From NCBI GenBank assembly GCA_021777285.1, contig JAJYDR010000047.1, positions 1 to 15,238 of the forward strand: 15,238 bases of DNA, given 5' to 3'. The stretch's first letter is position 1, and each line of letters begins with the position of its first letter. The translations under genes and the position numbers were made by a program. A model generated the notes under the pieces. That model did not search any database. It was not told where the DNA came from and saw only the letters and a program-made list of their open reading frames with translations. This document shows positions 1 through 7,403 of the stretch, piece after piece. This stretch comes from Actinomycetes bacterium (GTDB lineage: Bacteria > Actinomycetota > Acidimicrobiia > Acidimicrobiales > RAAP-2).

Positions 1-31
1 CCTTACTTGTCTTCCTCTTGGGTACAGCCAT
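1..31 (-). CDS. rpmF: 50S ribosomal protein L32, N-terminal fragment (cut by window edge)
   Basis: The reverse strand from position 31 reads ATG and then codons for MAVPKRKTSK, the characteristic start of bacterial ribosomal protein L32, a small protein of the large subunit. Only ten codons and one base lie inside the window, so the zinc-binding CxxC pairs found in some L32 proteins cannot be checked. A purine-rich stretch (GAAAGAG) lies just upstream as a weak ribosome binding site. It follows the DUF177 gene by 33 nt on the same strand. The DUF177–rpmF pair is a very common bacterial arrangement, which supports the call despite the short length. Confidence 0.85.
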   Translation of the reverse strand, partial: MAVPKRKTSK

Positions 32-64
32 CGATCATCTCTTTCGCTTTGAGCGGCCGAGCCG

Positions 65-616
65 TCACTCGGTGCTCGATTCGTCGGACTCGTCCGCGAA
101 TCGAAGTCCGTCAAGTGTAGCCCAGCGTGAGTCTGACGGCGCGCGACAGTCGCAGGACGCCTCGTTCCGGTCGATTCCACAGTAGGGGCAAAGACCCTGA
201 CAGTCGTCGCGACAGACCGGTGCCAGCGGGAGTTCGAGGAAGACCGCGTCGTGCACCAATGGTGCGAGGTCGACCTCGTCGTGCTCGTAGAGATACGCCA
301 GGTCGTCCTCGGGGCCCCGTTCGAGCACGAAGCGCTCGTCGATCCTCGCCTCCACCTGGCCCTCGATGGGTTTGGAGCAGCGCCGGCAGACCCCGAACCA
401 GGGCGCCGCCACGGTACCCGTGGCGCGAAGGCCACCGCTGAAACTCTCGAGTCGAAGGTTCACCCGCACGGGGGCATCCGAAGCCACGTCAGTCTCCCCC
501 GCGCCACGGGGCTCAAACTCGCGCCCCTCGTCAAAGGGCGCGTCAAAGGTGACCGACAGCGTGGCCGGGCTGTTGCGTACCAACTGCGAGATGGCGACGA
601 GATACGGCGAGGCCAC
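65..616 (-). CDS. DUF177 / YceD-family protein
   Basis: The 183-residue protein matches the YceD (DUF177) family, which almost always sits directly before rpmF. E. coli YceD and its plant relatives have been linked to large-subunit rRNA maturation; the role in actinobacteria is not settled. The sequence shows a CxxC pair at residues 77 and 80 and a C-terminal cluster of cysteines at 135, 139, 143, 146, 155 and 157, around GLCPYCG. Together these could bind zinc. The start is GTG at 616, four bases after the stop of the preceding SepIVA-like gene, so it is probably translated from the same mRNA. A slightly later start cannot be excluded, because residues 1-10 are not diagnostic. Confidence 0.88.
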   Translation of the reverse strand: MASPYLVAISQLVRNSPATLSVTFDAPFDEGREFEPRGAGETDVASDAPVRVNLRLESFSGGLRATGTVAAPWFGVCRRCSKPIEGQVEARIDERFVLERGPEDDLAYLYEHDEVDLAPLVHDAVFLELPLAPVCRDDCQGLCPYCGIDRNEASCDCRAPSDSRWATLDGLRFADESDESSTE

Positions 617-620
617 AGCC

Positions 621-1253
621 CTAGAAGGCGTCTTGGTCGAAGAAGGACGAATCCGCCGGGGTCGGCTCCTCGGGCGGCGCCGGGGTCGGCTCAGGGCTCA
701 AGAAGTCGCCTTCGGTGGCGCGCGCGTCGAGCAGCGAGGTCGGCAGACCCTGGGAGCTCAACCGCTCGCGCCCCGAGCGGGTGGTCTTCAAGAGCCGCTC
801 GAGCACGATCTCGAAGTTGCCGAGCTTGCCGTCGATGAAGTCCTCGGACTGGTTGATCATCTGGCGCGCCTGGGCCTGGGCCTCGGCAATGATCTGATCG
901 GCCTTTAACCGCGACTGGCGCACGATCTCGGTCTTGTCGACCATGCGCGCGGCCTCGGCGCGAACCTGGTCCATGAGCTGCTGGGCCTTGTGCATCTCGG
1001 CGGCCATGAGTTCCTCACGGTCACGCAGCGCCCAGCGCGCCTCGCGTATCTCGTCGGGCAGGTCTCGCAGGGCATCGTCTAAGAGTCCGAGCACCTCTTC
1101 GCGCGGAATGAGCGCCGAGTTGGATAACGGCATCTGTTTCGCGGCACTGATCAGGTCTATCAACTGACGAAGGTCGGCTTCGATGTCGCGACGCGCATGC
1201 CGGGCGGGTTCGGCCGCAAACTCGTCGGGGTCGTACCCGTCAAAGGACGTCAC
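621..1253 (-). CDS. sepIVA: SepIVA-like DivIVA-family coiled-coil division protein
   Basis: A 210-residue, mostly helical, charged protein with no membrane segment. From memory, it resembles mycobacterial SepIVA (Rv2927c), a DivIVA-domain septation factor, in two places. One is the N-terminal block IPREEVLGLLDDALRDLP (about 49-66). The other is the C-terminal block DFIDGKLGNFEIVLERLL (about 138-155), followed by RSGRERL. A heptad-like coiled coil spans about 66-135. The last 25 residues form a Pro/Glu/Asp-rich tail ending in SSFFDQDAF, probably disordered. Its GTG start overlaps the coaD stop as GTGA (1250-1253), suggesting translational coupling. Position between coaD and DUF177/rpmF fits the actinobacterial neighbourhood. 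It is shorter than the mycobacterial protein, lacking much of the middle coiled coil. An older label for such proteins is 'ATPase' or 'cell division initiation protein'. Confidence 0.75.
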   Translation of the reverse strand: MTSFDGYDPDEFAAEPARHARRDIEADLRQLIDLISAAKQMPLSNSALIPREEVLGLLDDALRDLPDEIREARWALRDREELMAAEMHKAQQLMDQVRAEAARMVDKTEIVRQSRLKADQIIAEAQAQARQMINQSEDFIDGKLGNFEIVLERLLKTTRSGRERLSSQGLPTSLLDARATEGDFLSPEPTPAPPEEPTPADSSFFDQDAF

Positions 1254-1735
1254 CGCTGTGCCTCCATCTTCGCTCGGAGTCGGGTCGCAACGCAGGCCGG
1301 CACGAAGGCGTCGACGTTGCCACCGTAGCGAGCCACCTCGCGCAGCAGGCGCGACGCGATGAAGGAGTGGCTCGAACTCGTAGGGAGGAAGAGGGTCTCC
1401 ACGCCCGACAAGGAACGGTTCATCTGAGCCATCTGCAACTCGCTCTCGAAGTCCGACACGGCCCGCAGCCCCTTCACGATCGCGGTGGCCTGGACATCTT
1501 TAGCCACGTTGACCAGGAGCGTCGAGATTGACACGATGCGCACCGACTTAATGTGCGCGCAACTCTCGGCAATCATCTCGCGGCGCTCGTCCAGGTCGAA
1601 CATCGGTTCGGACTTCTGGGGGTTTCGGATCGCGGCGACGACGATCTCGTCGAAGATGTGCGACGCCCGCTCGACGACCTCCAGATGCCCGTTGTGGAAG
1701 GGATCGAAGGAGCCTGGGATGAGACCGACTGTCAT
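1250..1735 (-). CDS. coaD: Phosphopantetheine adenylyltransferase (PPAT)
   Basis: CoaD transfers AMP from ATP to 4'-phosphopantetheine to form dephospho-CoA, the penultimate step of CoA biosynthesis, in the cytoplasm. The 161-residue length is standard. The nucleotidyltransferase motif GSFDPFHNGH is at residues 8-17, with the catalytic HxGH at 14-17. KGLRAVSDFESELQMAQMN (88-106) is the family's substrate-binding segment. SHSFIASRLLREVARYGG (122-139) corresponds to the ISSSxVKE-type phosphate-binding motif, with the second and fourth positions changed to Ala and Arg here. The ATG start at 1735 overlaps the rsmD stop as ATGA, the usual rsmD–coaD coupling. Confidence 0.97.
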   Translation of the reverse strand: MTVGLIPGSFDPFHNGHLEVVERASHIFDEIVVAAIRNPQKSEPMFDLDERREMIAESCAHIKSVRIVSISTLLVNVAKDVQATAIVKGLRAVSDFESELQMAQMNRSLSGVETLFLPTSSSHSFIASRLLREVARYGGNVDAFVPACVATRLRAKMEAQR

Positions 1736-2259
1736 GGGGCCCCTTGCTCGCTCGGTTCCAACATCGTTACGAGCGTAGTGCCGTAGTGCTTGGTTTTGGT
1801 GACCGTCCAGCCCACGGGGGCGTCAGCGTACCGGTCATTCTCGATGATGACACGCTCGGCGGCCACGGTTTCGAGCAGCGAGGCGACGTCCAGCGGACCG
1901 TACGGCGGGTCGGCGACGATCAGGTCGAAGGCGAGCGGCGGACGCCATCCCGGCAGGCTGGTGCGCACGAAATGGACCTCACCGGCGAGGTCGAGTGACG
2001 CCAGATTCGTGCGAGCGGCGTTCAGGCATTCGGGGTCGGCGTCGACGAAGTACACCTGGGCCGCCCCCCGTGACAGGGCCTCGATGCCCATGGCGCCCGA
2101 TCCGCAGTAGAGGTCCGCCACGATCAACCCGCTCAATCCACCGCGGCTCTCGAGCATCGAGAAGATCGCTTCGCGGGCGTAGTCCGTCGTCGGGCGAACC
2201 GTCGAGGGGATCTTGGCCTTGAGCGGCCGACCGCGGGCCACACCACCGATTACTCGCAC
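1732..2259 (-). CDS. rsmD: 16S rRNA (guanine(966)-N(2))-methyltransferase
   Basis: RsmD methylates G966 of 16S rRNA (E. coli numbering) in the 30S subunit using S-adenosylmethionine. The 175-residue protein carries the family signature RPTTDYAREAIFSML (22-36). The SAM-binding motif DLYCGSGAMGIEALSRGA is at 49-66, and the catalytic DPPYG of N-methyltransferases at 117-121. The C-terminal KHYGTTLVTML (158-168) is also typical. The start is GTG at 2259, giving MRVIGG, the common N-terminus of the family. It lies 19 nt after recG and overlaps coaD by 4 nt, matching the conserved recG–rsmD–coaD order. Confidence 0.97.
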   Translation of the reverse strand: MRVIGGVARGRPLKAKIPSTVRPTTDYAREAIFSMLESRGGLSGLIVADLYCGSGAMGIEALSRGAAQVYFVDADPECLNAARTNLASLDLAGEVHFVRTSLPGWRPPLAFDLIVADPPYGPLDVASLLETVAAERVIIENDRYADAPVGWTVTKTKHYGTTLVTMLEPSEQGAP

Positions 2260-2278
2260 CCACTCAGGCTACGTGGTA

Positions 2279-4477
2279 TTACGACATGAACAAGTACTCG
2301 GCCTCGTCGTCGTCCACGAAGAGACGCAACTCGTCGACCAGTTCGGGCTGATCGACGAGGTCGTCGGTGACGAGCCGGCCCGCCACCTCGTGGGCCGCCT
2401 CGAGCAGGTCGCCGTCGCGGGTCAGCGACGCCAGTCGCAGATCGCTGGGCCCGCGTTGGCGCGATCCGAGGATTGTGCCCTCCCCGCGCAAGGCGAGGTC
2501 GACCTCAGCAAGCACGAAGCCGTCCGACGAATCGACGAGCGCCTCGAGCCTGGTGATGCCGTCTGGGGACGGGGGGTCGCCGAGCAGGTAGCAGTAGCTC
2601 GCGAGGTCCGAACGACCGACCCGGCCACGAAGCTGGTGGAGTTGGGCCAGTCCGAAGCGCCACGCGTCCTCGATCACGATCGCCGTGGCCTCGGGCACGT
2701 CGACGCCGACCTCGATGACAACGGTGGCGACCAGCGCGTCGAGACGACCGGCGCGAAAGTCGTTCATCACCGCCTCCTTGTCCGGGCCCTTCATCTGGCC
2801 GTGCACCAACCCCACGCGCAGCCCGGCCAACTCGTGGTGCGCGAGTCGCGCGTGCTCTTCGACCGCACTCGCCGCCTCGATCCGCTCAGACTCCTCGACC
2901 AGTGGGCAGATGACGTACGCCCGGTGGCCGGCGGCGACCTCCTCACGCACCCGTCGCCAGCAGGCGTCCTGATCGACCGCCGAACGGGCCCACACGGTCT
3001 CGATGGGCACGCGCCCCTGGGGCAGCTCATCGAGCACGGAACGCTCCAGGTCGCCGAAGAGCACCATCGCCGCCGTCCGCGGGATCGGGGTCGCCGTCAT
3101 GACGAGCAAATCCGGCACGGCGTCGATCCCGGACTGGTTCGACCCCTTGGCGCGCAGGATCGCGCGCTGCTCGACCCCGAAGCGGTGCTGTTCGTCGATT
3201 ACCACCACGCTCAGGGCGCGAAACGTGACGTCCTCGGTAAGTAACGCGTGCGTGCCGACGACGACGTCGACCTCACCGCGCGCGATTCGCGCGAGTGCGT
3301 CGCGCCGTTCGCTCGCGCGCAGTCGTCCACTGAGCAGTTGGACCACGAGCGGTCGCGATCCGCCGAGCACTCCCGGATCGCTCACCCGCAGTCCGGCCAG
3401 GTCGGCGCGGATGGAGGCGACGTGCTGCTCGGCGAGCACCTCGGTGGGCACCATCAGAGCGGCCTGTTGGCCGTCGTCGACGGCGACCAGCATCGTCGCC
3501 AACGCCACCATGGTCTTACCGCTGCCCACGTCACCCTGCAAGAGCCGGTGCATCGGCACCGGCGACGCCAGGTCGGCGACGATCTCACCGAGCACGCGTC
3601 GCTGGGCACCGGTGAGTCGGTAACGGTGACCGCCGAGGAACTGGTTCACGAGCGACGGCGCGACCGCGTCGGGATTGGGTTCGAGGTCGTCGACCGTGAC
3701 GGTGTGGGCCACGCCCGCCGACTCGCGCTCCAACCGGCGCCGGCGCAGCGCGAGCAACACCTGCAAGCGGAGGAACTCGTCAAAGGCCAGTCGCCGACGG
3801 GCCGGCTCCACGTCCTCGAGCGCGGCGGGTAGGTGGATCCCCCAGAAGGCGTCGGTGCGCGCGACGAGTCCCCACTCGGCGAGCACCCAGTGCGGCAGTG
3901 GGTCGAGGAGTGGACCGGCGCGGCGCAACGACTCCTCGATGAAACCGCCGAGCTCCCAACTCGTCAACCCCGCCTTGCCGGATGCGGGGTAGATCGGGAC
4001 CACGCGGCCGACGCGGCCGGCGTCGCGTTCGTCGCCCGTCGCGGCGACGATCACGTCGACCACCGGATTGGCCATCTGGCGGCGCGCTCGGTAGTCACCA
4101 ACCTTGCCGAAGAAGAGCGCCTGGGTCCCAACGGGCAGTTGGTTGGCCCGCCACGCCTGGTTGAAGAACACGACGTCGAGGGTCTCGCCATCGTCAGCCA
4201 CGGTGATCTCGACCATCGAACGGCCCTGACGCGTTCGGCGCGCTCGGACAGCGCTCACGGTGCCGTAGACGGCGGCCTCGTCGCCCACGCTCAGGTCCGA
4301 GACGTCGACGCGACGAGTGCGGTCGACGTACCTTCGCGGGTAGTGCGTGATGAGGTCGAGCACGCTACCGAGTCCGAGCGAACGCAACGCCGCGGCCCGC
4401 TTGTCGCCAACGTGACGTAGTTGCTCGATAGGCACCTCGCCGAGTTGGCGCAGCCGTCGCGGCGCCAACTCGCTCAC
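2279..4477 (-). CDS. recG: ATP-dependent DNA helicase RecG
   Basis: RecG remodels stalled replication forks and branch-migrates Holliday junctions. The 732-residue length fits the family. The N-terminal part (about 15-160) holds the helix-hairpin-like region and the OB-fold wedge domain. The helicase core shows Walker A GDVGSGKT (315-322), motif II DEQH (428-431) followed by RFGVEQR, motif III TATPIPRT (461-468) and motif VI QLRGRVGR (615-622). After motif VI comes DLALRGEGTILGSRQRG (660-676), corresponding to the TRG motif that couples ATP use to translocation. The GTG start at 4477 overlaps the stop of the DAK2-family gene as GTGA, so the two are probably translationally coupled. Confidence 0.97.
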   Translation of the reverse strand: MSELAPRRLRQLGEVPIEQLRHVGDKRAAALRSLGLGSVLDLITHYPRRYVDRTRRVDVSDLSVGDEAAVYGTVSAVRARRTRQGRSMVEITVADDGETLDVVFFNQAWRANQLPVGTQALFFGKVGDYRARRQMANPVVDVIVAATGDERDAGRVGRVVPIYPASGKAGLTSWELGGFIEESLRRAGPLLDPLPHWVLAEWGLVARTDAFWGIHLPAALEDVEPARRRLAFDEFLRLQVLLALRRRRLERESAGVAHTVTVDDLEPNPDAVAPSLVNQFLGGHRYRLTGAQRRVLGEIVADLASPVPMHRLLQGDVGSGKTMVALATMLVAVDDGQQAALMVPTEVLAEQHVASIRADLAGLRVSDPGVLGGSRPLVVQLLSGRLRASERRDALARIARGEVDVVVGTHALLTEDVTFRALSVVVIDEQHRFGVEQRAILRAKGSNQSGIDAVPDLLVMTATPIPRTAAMVLFGDLERSVLDELPQGRVPIETVWARSAVDQDACWRRVREEVAAGHRAYVICPLVEESERIEAASAVEEHARLAHHELAGLRVGLVHGQMKGPDKEAVMNDFRAGRLDALVATVVIEVGVDVPEATAIVIEDAWRFGLAQLHQLRGRVGRSDLASYCYLLGDPPSPDGITRLEALVDSSDGFVLAEVDLALRGEGTILGSRQRGPSDLRLASLTRDGDLLEAAHEVAGRLVTDDLVDQPELVDELRLFVDDDEAEYLFMS

Positions 4478-6108
4478 TCGAGGCCGAAGAAGTAGGGGTA
4501 GAAAGGTTGACCGCCGTGGTGGACCTCGACGCCCACCGACGGGTGGGTCTCGCCCACGAACTCGGTGATCTGACGAGTCACCGCCGCGCTCGATCCCTCA
4601 CCTTCGATGATCGTCAGCAGTTCGTGGTCCCCGGTGATCATCGAGTCCAAGAGCGCGATGCTCGCGGCCTCGACCGACTCAGCGATCGAACGGACCGAGT
4701 CGGCGTCGACGCCGATCCAGTCGCCTTCGTGGACCTCACCGGCGTCGGTCGTGGCGTTTCGCACGGCGCGGGTGATTTCGCCGGCCCTGACGTGCTCGGC
4801 GGCGTCAGTCATCGCACGCACGTTGGTCGCACCGTCGGCGTTCGGATCGTAGGCGAGCAGTGCGGCGAATCCCCCGACGATCGACGTCGTGGGCACGACC
4901 GAGACCGACGCGTCAACGAGCGCATCGACCTGACTCGCCACGGGCACGATGTTGGAGTTGTTGGGCAGCACCACCACCTGGTCCGAGCCCGCGACCCGGA
5001 CCGCCTCGACGAGGTCGGCCGTAGAGGGGTTCATTGACTGGCCCCCGCTGACAAGGACCCGCACGCCGAGCGAGCGGAAGATCCGCCCGACACCCTCGCC
5101 CGCGACCACGGCGACCACGGCGGTCGCGGGTGCCGGGCCATCGGCTTCGATCGCGGCGGTGGCTGCGTCGCGCACCCAGCGCTCCTCGAGGACCTGTTCG
5201 GCGAGGTCCGTCACGCGAATCTCACGCGGTCGGCCCGCGTCGAGGGCAGCCTCAATCGCCGGACCGATCTCGTCGGTGTGGATGTGGCAGTTGTAGAGCC
5301 CGTCGCCGCCCACGATCACGATGGAGTCACCGAGACCCGACCACACGTCACGAAAGGCGTGCATCCGATCGTCCTCGGCCGCGAGGAGGTACATGACCTC
5401 GTAGCGCGGTGACCCGCTCGCGACGGACGTCGAGTTCGTGACGGCGACGTCGTGGACGTCGAGCGAGTCGACCGACGGCGGCACCGGCAACGCGTCATTG
5501 CTCACGACGTGGCACAGCGCGTCAAAGAAGAGCAGCAGTCCGGTGCCGCCGGAGTCGACGACGCCGGCCTGTTTCAACACCGGTAGCTGCTCGGGCGTGT
5601 GCGCCAGGGCCTCGCGCGCCCGGTCCCGCGCGCCGCGAACGACCTTGGACAGTGACGTGGTGGCGGCGTTGGCCCCCTGGGCCGCCGCTCGCGCCACGGA
5701 CAGGATCGTGCCCTCCACGGGGCGCACGACGGCCTGGCGCGCCAACACGTCGGCGTGACTCAGCGACTCGGCGAGCAACGCGGGTGTGATCACGGCCACG
5801 GACTTGAACTTCTCGACCAGGCCGCGCAGCAACTGGGACAGGATGACCCCCGAGTTGCCACGCGCCCCCATGAGCGACCCGTGCGCGATGGCGGTGCACA
5901 CCTCGTCCATGGAGGCGTCGTCGGCGAGGGGCCCGAAGGCGTCCACCACCGACTCCACGGTCAGTGCCATATTGGTCCCGGTATCGCCGTCGGGGACCGG
6001 AAACACGTTCAGGCGGTTGATGACGTCCTTGTGGGAACGCAGCAGTCCCGCGAAGGTGGTAATCGCGGCGCGCAGATCTTGCGCCGACAGTTTCGTACGG
6101 GAGGTCAT
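4474..6108 (-). CDS. DAK2-domain (YloV/FakA-like) fatty acid kinase catalytic subunit
   Basis: This matches the DAK2/DegV-like fusion family whose characterised member FakA phosphorylates fatty acids bound to a partner FakB (DegV) protein for phospholipid synthesis. No FakB gene is in the window, so the actual role here is inferred. From the start chosen, the DhaL kinase domain covers about 1-200. It has PDGDTGTN at 39-46 (Mg-ATP aspartates), GARGNSGV at 82-89, EGTILSV near 132 and DSGGTGLL at 185-192. The C-terminal DegV-like half contains YNCHIHTDE (272-280) and ends in GQPFYPYFFGLE. I chose ATG 6108 (544 residues) over the in-frame ATG at 6153 because the extra 15 residues are not family-like and cross the proposed promoter. 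No Shine-Dalgarno precedes 6108, which suits a leaderless mRNA. It is the first gene of the operon running to rpmF. Confidence 0.88.
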   Translation of the reverse strand: MTSRTKLSAQDLRAAITTFAGLLRSHKDVINRLNVFPVPDGDTGTNMALTVESVVDAFGPLADDASMDEVCTAIAHGSLMGARGNSGVILSQLLRGLVEKFKSVAVITPALLAESLSHADVLARQAVVRPVEGTILSVARAAAQGANAATTSLSKVVRGARDRAREALAHTPEQLPVLKQAGVVDSGGTGLLLFFDALCHVVSNDALPVPPSVDSLDVHDVAVTNSTSVASGSPRYEVMYLLAAEDDRMHAFRDVWSGLGDSIVIVGGDGLYNCHIHTDEIGPAIEAALDAGRPREIRVTDLAEQVLEERWVRDAATAAIEADGPAPATAVVAVVAGEGVGRIFRSLGVRVLVSGGQSMNPSTADLVEAVRVAGSDQVVVLPNNSNIVPVASQVDALVDASVSVVPTTSIVGGFAALLAYDPNADGATNVRAMTDAAEHVRAGEITRAVRNATTDAGEVHEGDWIGVDADSVRSIAESVEAASIALLDSMITGDHELLTIIEGEGSSAAVTRQITEFVGETHPSVGVEVHHGGQPFYPYFFGLE

Positions 6109-6116
6109 CGCTAGCG

Positions 6117-6122
6117 ATGCTA
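6117..6122 (-). promoter_or_regulatory. Candidate -10 box of the DAK2–recG–rpmF operon (possibly leaderless)
   Basis: On the minus strand this hexamer reads TAGCAT, matching the TAnnnT core of actinobacterial -10 elements. The ATG at 6108 begins 8 nt beyond it, about where transcription should start, and no ribosome binding site lies between. That is the arrangement expected for a leaderless transcript, which is common in actinobacteria. No good -35 is visible. Inferred from sequence only. Confidence 0.4.
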
Positions 6123-6126
6123 CAAT
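6118..6126 (+). promoter_or_regulatory. Candidate extended -10 promoter of rpmB
   Basis: The plus strand reads TGCTACAAT, an extended -10 element (TGn followed by TACAAT at 6121-6126, one mismatch from TATAAT). Transcription would start near 6133, giving a leader of about 54 nt before the rpmB ATG. No convincing -35 hexamer sits 17 bp upstream, which fits reliance on the extended element. It overlaps, on the opposite strand, the proposed -10 of the divergent operon. Confidence 0.5.
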
Positions 6127-6144
6127 GGCTCTTCGGTTTTCACT

Positions 6145-6163
6145 CGCGGCCACGGGCGCCGCG
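6145..6163 (+). other. GC-rich hairpin in the rpmB leader
   Basis: CGCGGC (6145-6150) and GCCGCG (6158-6163) form a perfect six-base-pair GC stem with a 7-nt loop in the predicted rpmB 5' untranslated region, ending 7 nt before the Shine-Dalgarno. It could influence L28 translation, but this is inference; short GC stems are common at this base composition. Confidence 0.35.
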
Positions 6164-6170
6164 ATTGCGT

Positions 6171-6176
6171 AAGGAG
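6171..6176 (+). promoter_or_regulatory. Ribosome binding site deciding the rpmB start
   Basis: AAGGAG is a near-perfect Shine-Dalgarno. Two in-frame ATGs follow. The one at 6178 is only 1 nt away, too close to be used, while 6187 is 10 nt away. The site therefore selects ATG 6187, which also gives the usual L28 N-terminus. Confidence 0.8.
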
Positions 6177-6186
6177 AATGTTCACC

Positions 6187-6396
6187 ATGGCGTCAGTCTG
6201 CGAGATTTGCGGCAAGAAGCCGTCATTTGGCATGAACGTTTCCCACTCGCACCGTCGCACCAAGCGGCGCTGGAACCCAAACATCCAGCGCGTGCGCGCC
6301 CTGGTGGGTGGAACGCCCAAGCGCCTCAACGTGTGCACCGGTTGCCTACGCGCCGGCAAGGTCACCAAGCCGGTCCGTCGCGTCACGAACGCCTGA
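6187..6396 (+). CDS. rpmB: 50S ribosomal protein L28
   Basis: The 69-residue protein begins [17 protein letters not shown] and contains [20 protein letters not shown], unmistakable L28 sequence; it is a structural protein of the large ribosomal subunit. It carries two CxxC pairs (CEIC at residues 5-8 and CTGC further on), so this is the zinc-binding 'C+' form rather than the zinc-independent paralogue that actinobacteria often keep under Zur control. The preceding AAGGAG selects this ATG. It diverges from the DAK2–recG operon, a common pairing in bacteria. Its stop codon directly abuts the thiL stop on the other strand, with no bases between. Confidence 0.97.
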   Translation: MASVCEICGKKPSFGMNVSHSHRRTKRRWNPNIQRVRALVGGTPKRLNVCTGCLRAGKVTKPVRRVTNA

Positions 6397-7353
6397 TCAA
6401 AGGCTGTGCTGCCAGCCTCGTCGCTCGAGGTGCTCGCCCCGTAACGTTCGCGTCGTGCGATTGGTGACGATCCGTCCGATCGCGAGTGGCGGGCGAAGCC
6501 CCCGTCCGTGCAGGACCAACGCCAGCCTCGCCGGATCGTCCGTCACGATCAGCAGTTCGTAGTCCTCACCGCCGCTCAGCGCCTCATCGGCGCTCGCGCC
6601 GTCGGCGACGGGTACGTCGTCCAGGGCGAAACCGACGCCACTCGCGTCGCACAACCGGTGCAGATCGAGCGCGAGCCCGTCGCTCAGGTCCATCATCGCG
6701 TGCACGCCCGCCCCGCGCGCGGCCAAACCCTCGGCCAGCCGCGGCCAGGGGCGGCGATGCGCGATGACCAGCGGATGGTCGAGTCCGGCCCCCGCTCGAC
6801 GTAGTCGCAGGCCGGCCGCGGAGCGGCCGAGAGGTCCCGTGACCAGGATTGTGTCCCCCACTCGGGCCCCTCGGCGCAAGACGGCGCCCTTCCCAGGACA
6901 CTCACCGAGCACCGTCACCGCGACGGCTACGTCTCGACCCAGGCTCAGATCCCCGCCCACAATGGGACAATCGGTCGCACTAGCAGCATCGGCGATGCCG
7001 CGGTGCAACTCCTCGAGATCGGTTCCCGGCGGCGCAGTGACCGCGACCACGATTGCCCGGGCGCGAGCGCCCATCGCCGCGAGATCCGAGACCGCGGCCG
7101 CGACCGCCTTAAAGCCGAGGTCCTCGAGCGGAAAGAGCGCCGCGTCGAGATGGATGCCCCACACGGCGGTGTCCGTGCTCACCAGTGTCTGACCGACGAA
7201 GGGCGCCAGGACAGCCGCGTCGTCACCGACGTGGACCTCGCCGGCGGGGATGTTACGTCGACCCACTATCGCAGCGATACGCTCCACTATGTCGTCTTCG
7301 CGCCGTACGGGTCCCCCTTGGGGGACACCGGGTGGGCCGTCAGTCGCGTTCAC
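6397..7353 (-). CDS. thiL: Thiamine-monophosphate kinase
   Basis: ThiL phosphorylates thiamine monophosphate to thiamine pyrophosphate with ATP, the last step of cofactor biosynthesis. The 318-residue protein shows the PurM/ThiL-fold motifs in order: GDDAAV (43-48), [10 protein letters not shown] (87-96), VGGDLS (132-137), [11 protein letters not shown] (221-231) and GGEDYELL (261-268). The aspartates in these motifs bind Mg-ATP in characterised members. The start used is GTG at 7353. The first 17 residues are Gly/Pro-rich and not diagnostic, so the true start could be a few codons further in. It converges on rpmB with zero spacing and diverges from pckG. Confidence 0.94.
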   Translation of the reverse strand: MNATDGPPGVPQGGPVRREDDIVERIAAIVGRRNIPAGEVHVGDDAAVLAPFVGQTLVSTDTAVWGIHLDAALFPLEDLGFKAVAAAVSDLAAMGARARAIVVAVTAPPGTDLEELHRGIADAASATDCPIVGGDLSLGRDVAVAVTVLGECPGKGAVLRRGARVGDTILVTGPLGRSAAGLRLRRAGAGLDHPLVIAHRRPWPRLAEGLAARGAGVHAMMDLSDGLALDLHRLCDASGVGFALDDVPVADGASADEALSGGEDYELLIVTDDPARLALVLHGRGLRPPLAIGRIVTNRTTRTLRGEHLERRGWQHSL

Positions 7354-7364
7354 GACGCCGAGAC

Positions 7365-7391
7365 GTTGTCGAGTGGCAACGGAGAGACAAC
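7365..7391. promoter_or_regulatory. Inverted repeat in the thiL/pckG spacer
   Basis: GTTGTC (7365-7370) and GACAAC (7386-7391) are a perfect inverted repeat with 15 nt between them. They lie in the 50-bp spacer between the divergent thiL and pckG starts and end just before the pckG Shine-Dalgarno. A CAACG at 7377-7381 can alternatively pair with the left arm. It may be an operator or a leader hairpin for pckG. Chance cannot be excluded. Confidence 0.3.
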
Positions 7392-7397
7392 GGAGGG
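7392..7397 (+). promoter_or_regulatory. Ribosome binding site deciding the pckG start
   Basis: GGAGGG lies 6 nt before the GTG at 7404. It decides the start of pckG, whose open frame otherwise runs 73 codons further upstream through sequence antisense to thiL. Confidence 0.75.
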
Positions 7398-7403
7398 CCT
7401 CAC

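Noticed and set aside
2213..3244. Long plus-strand open frame (343 codons) opposite recG
   Set aside because: It is antisense to recG, whose helicase motifs are intact in the other direction. The predicted protein is a low-complexity His/Arg/Asp-rich product typical of high-GC shadow frames.
3248..4420. Further plus-strand open frames opposite the 5' half of recG
   Set aside because: Same cause: strong codon-position GC bias opens the opposite strand. No family resemblance or ribosome sites were seen.
6109..6153. 15-residue N-terminal extension of the DAK2-family protein
   Set aside because: The extension crosses the proposed promoter pair and lacks family similarity; ATG 6108 gives the expected N-terminus.
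7185..7403. 73-codon upstream extension of pckG
   Set aside because: The segment is antisense to thiL and Arg-rich; GGAGGG before GTG 7404 and the family length support the shorter protein.
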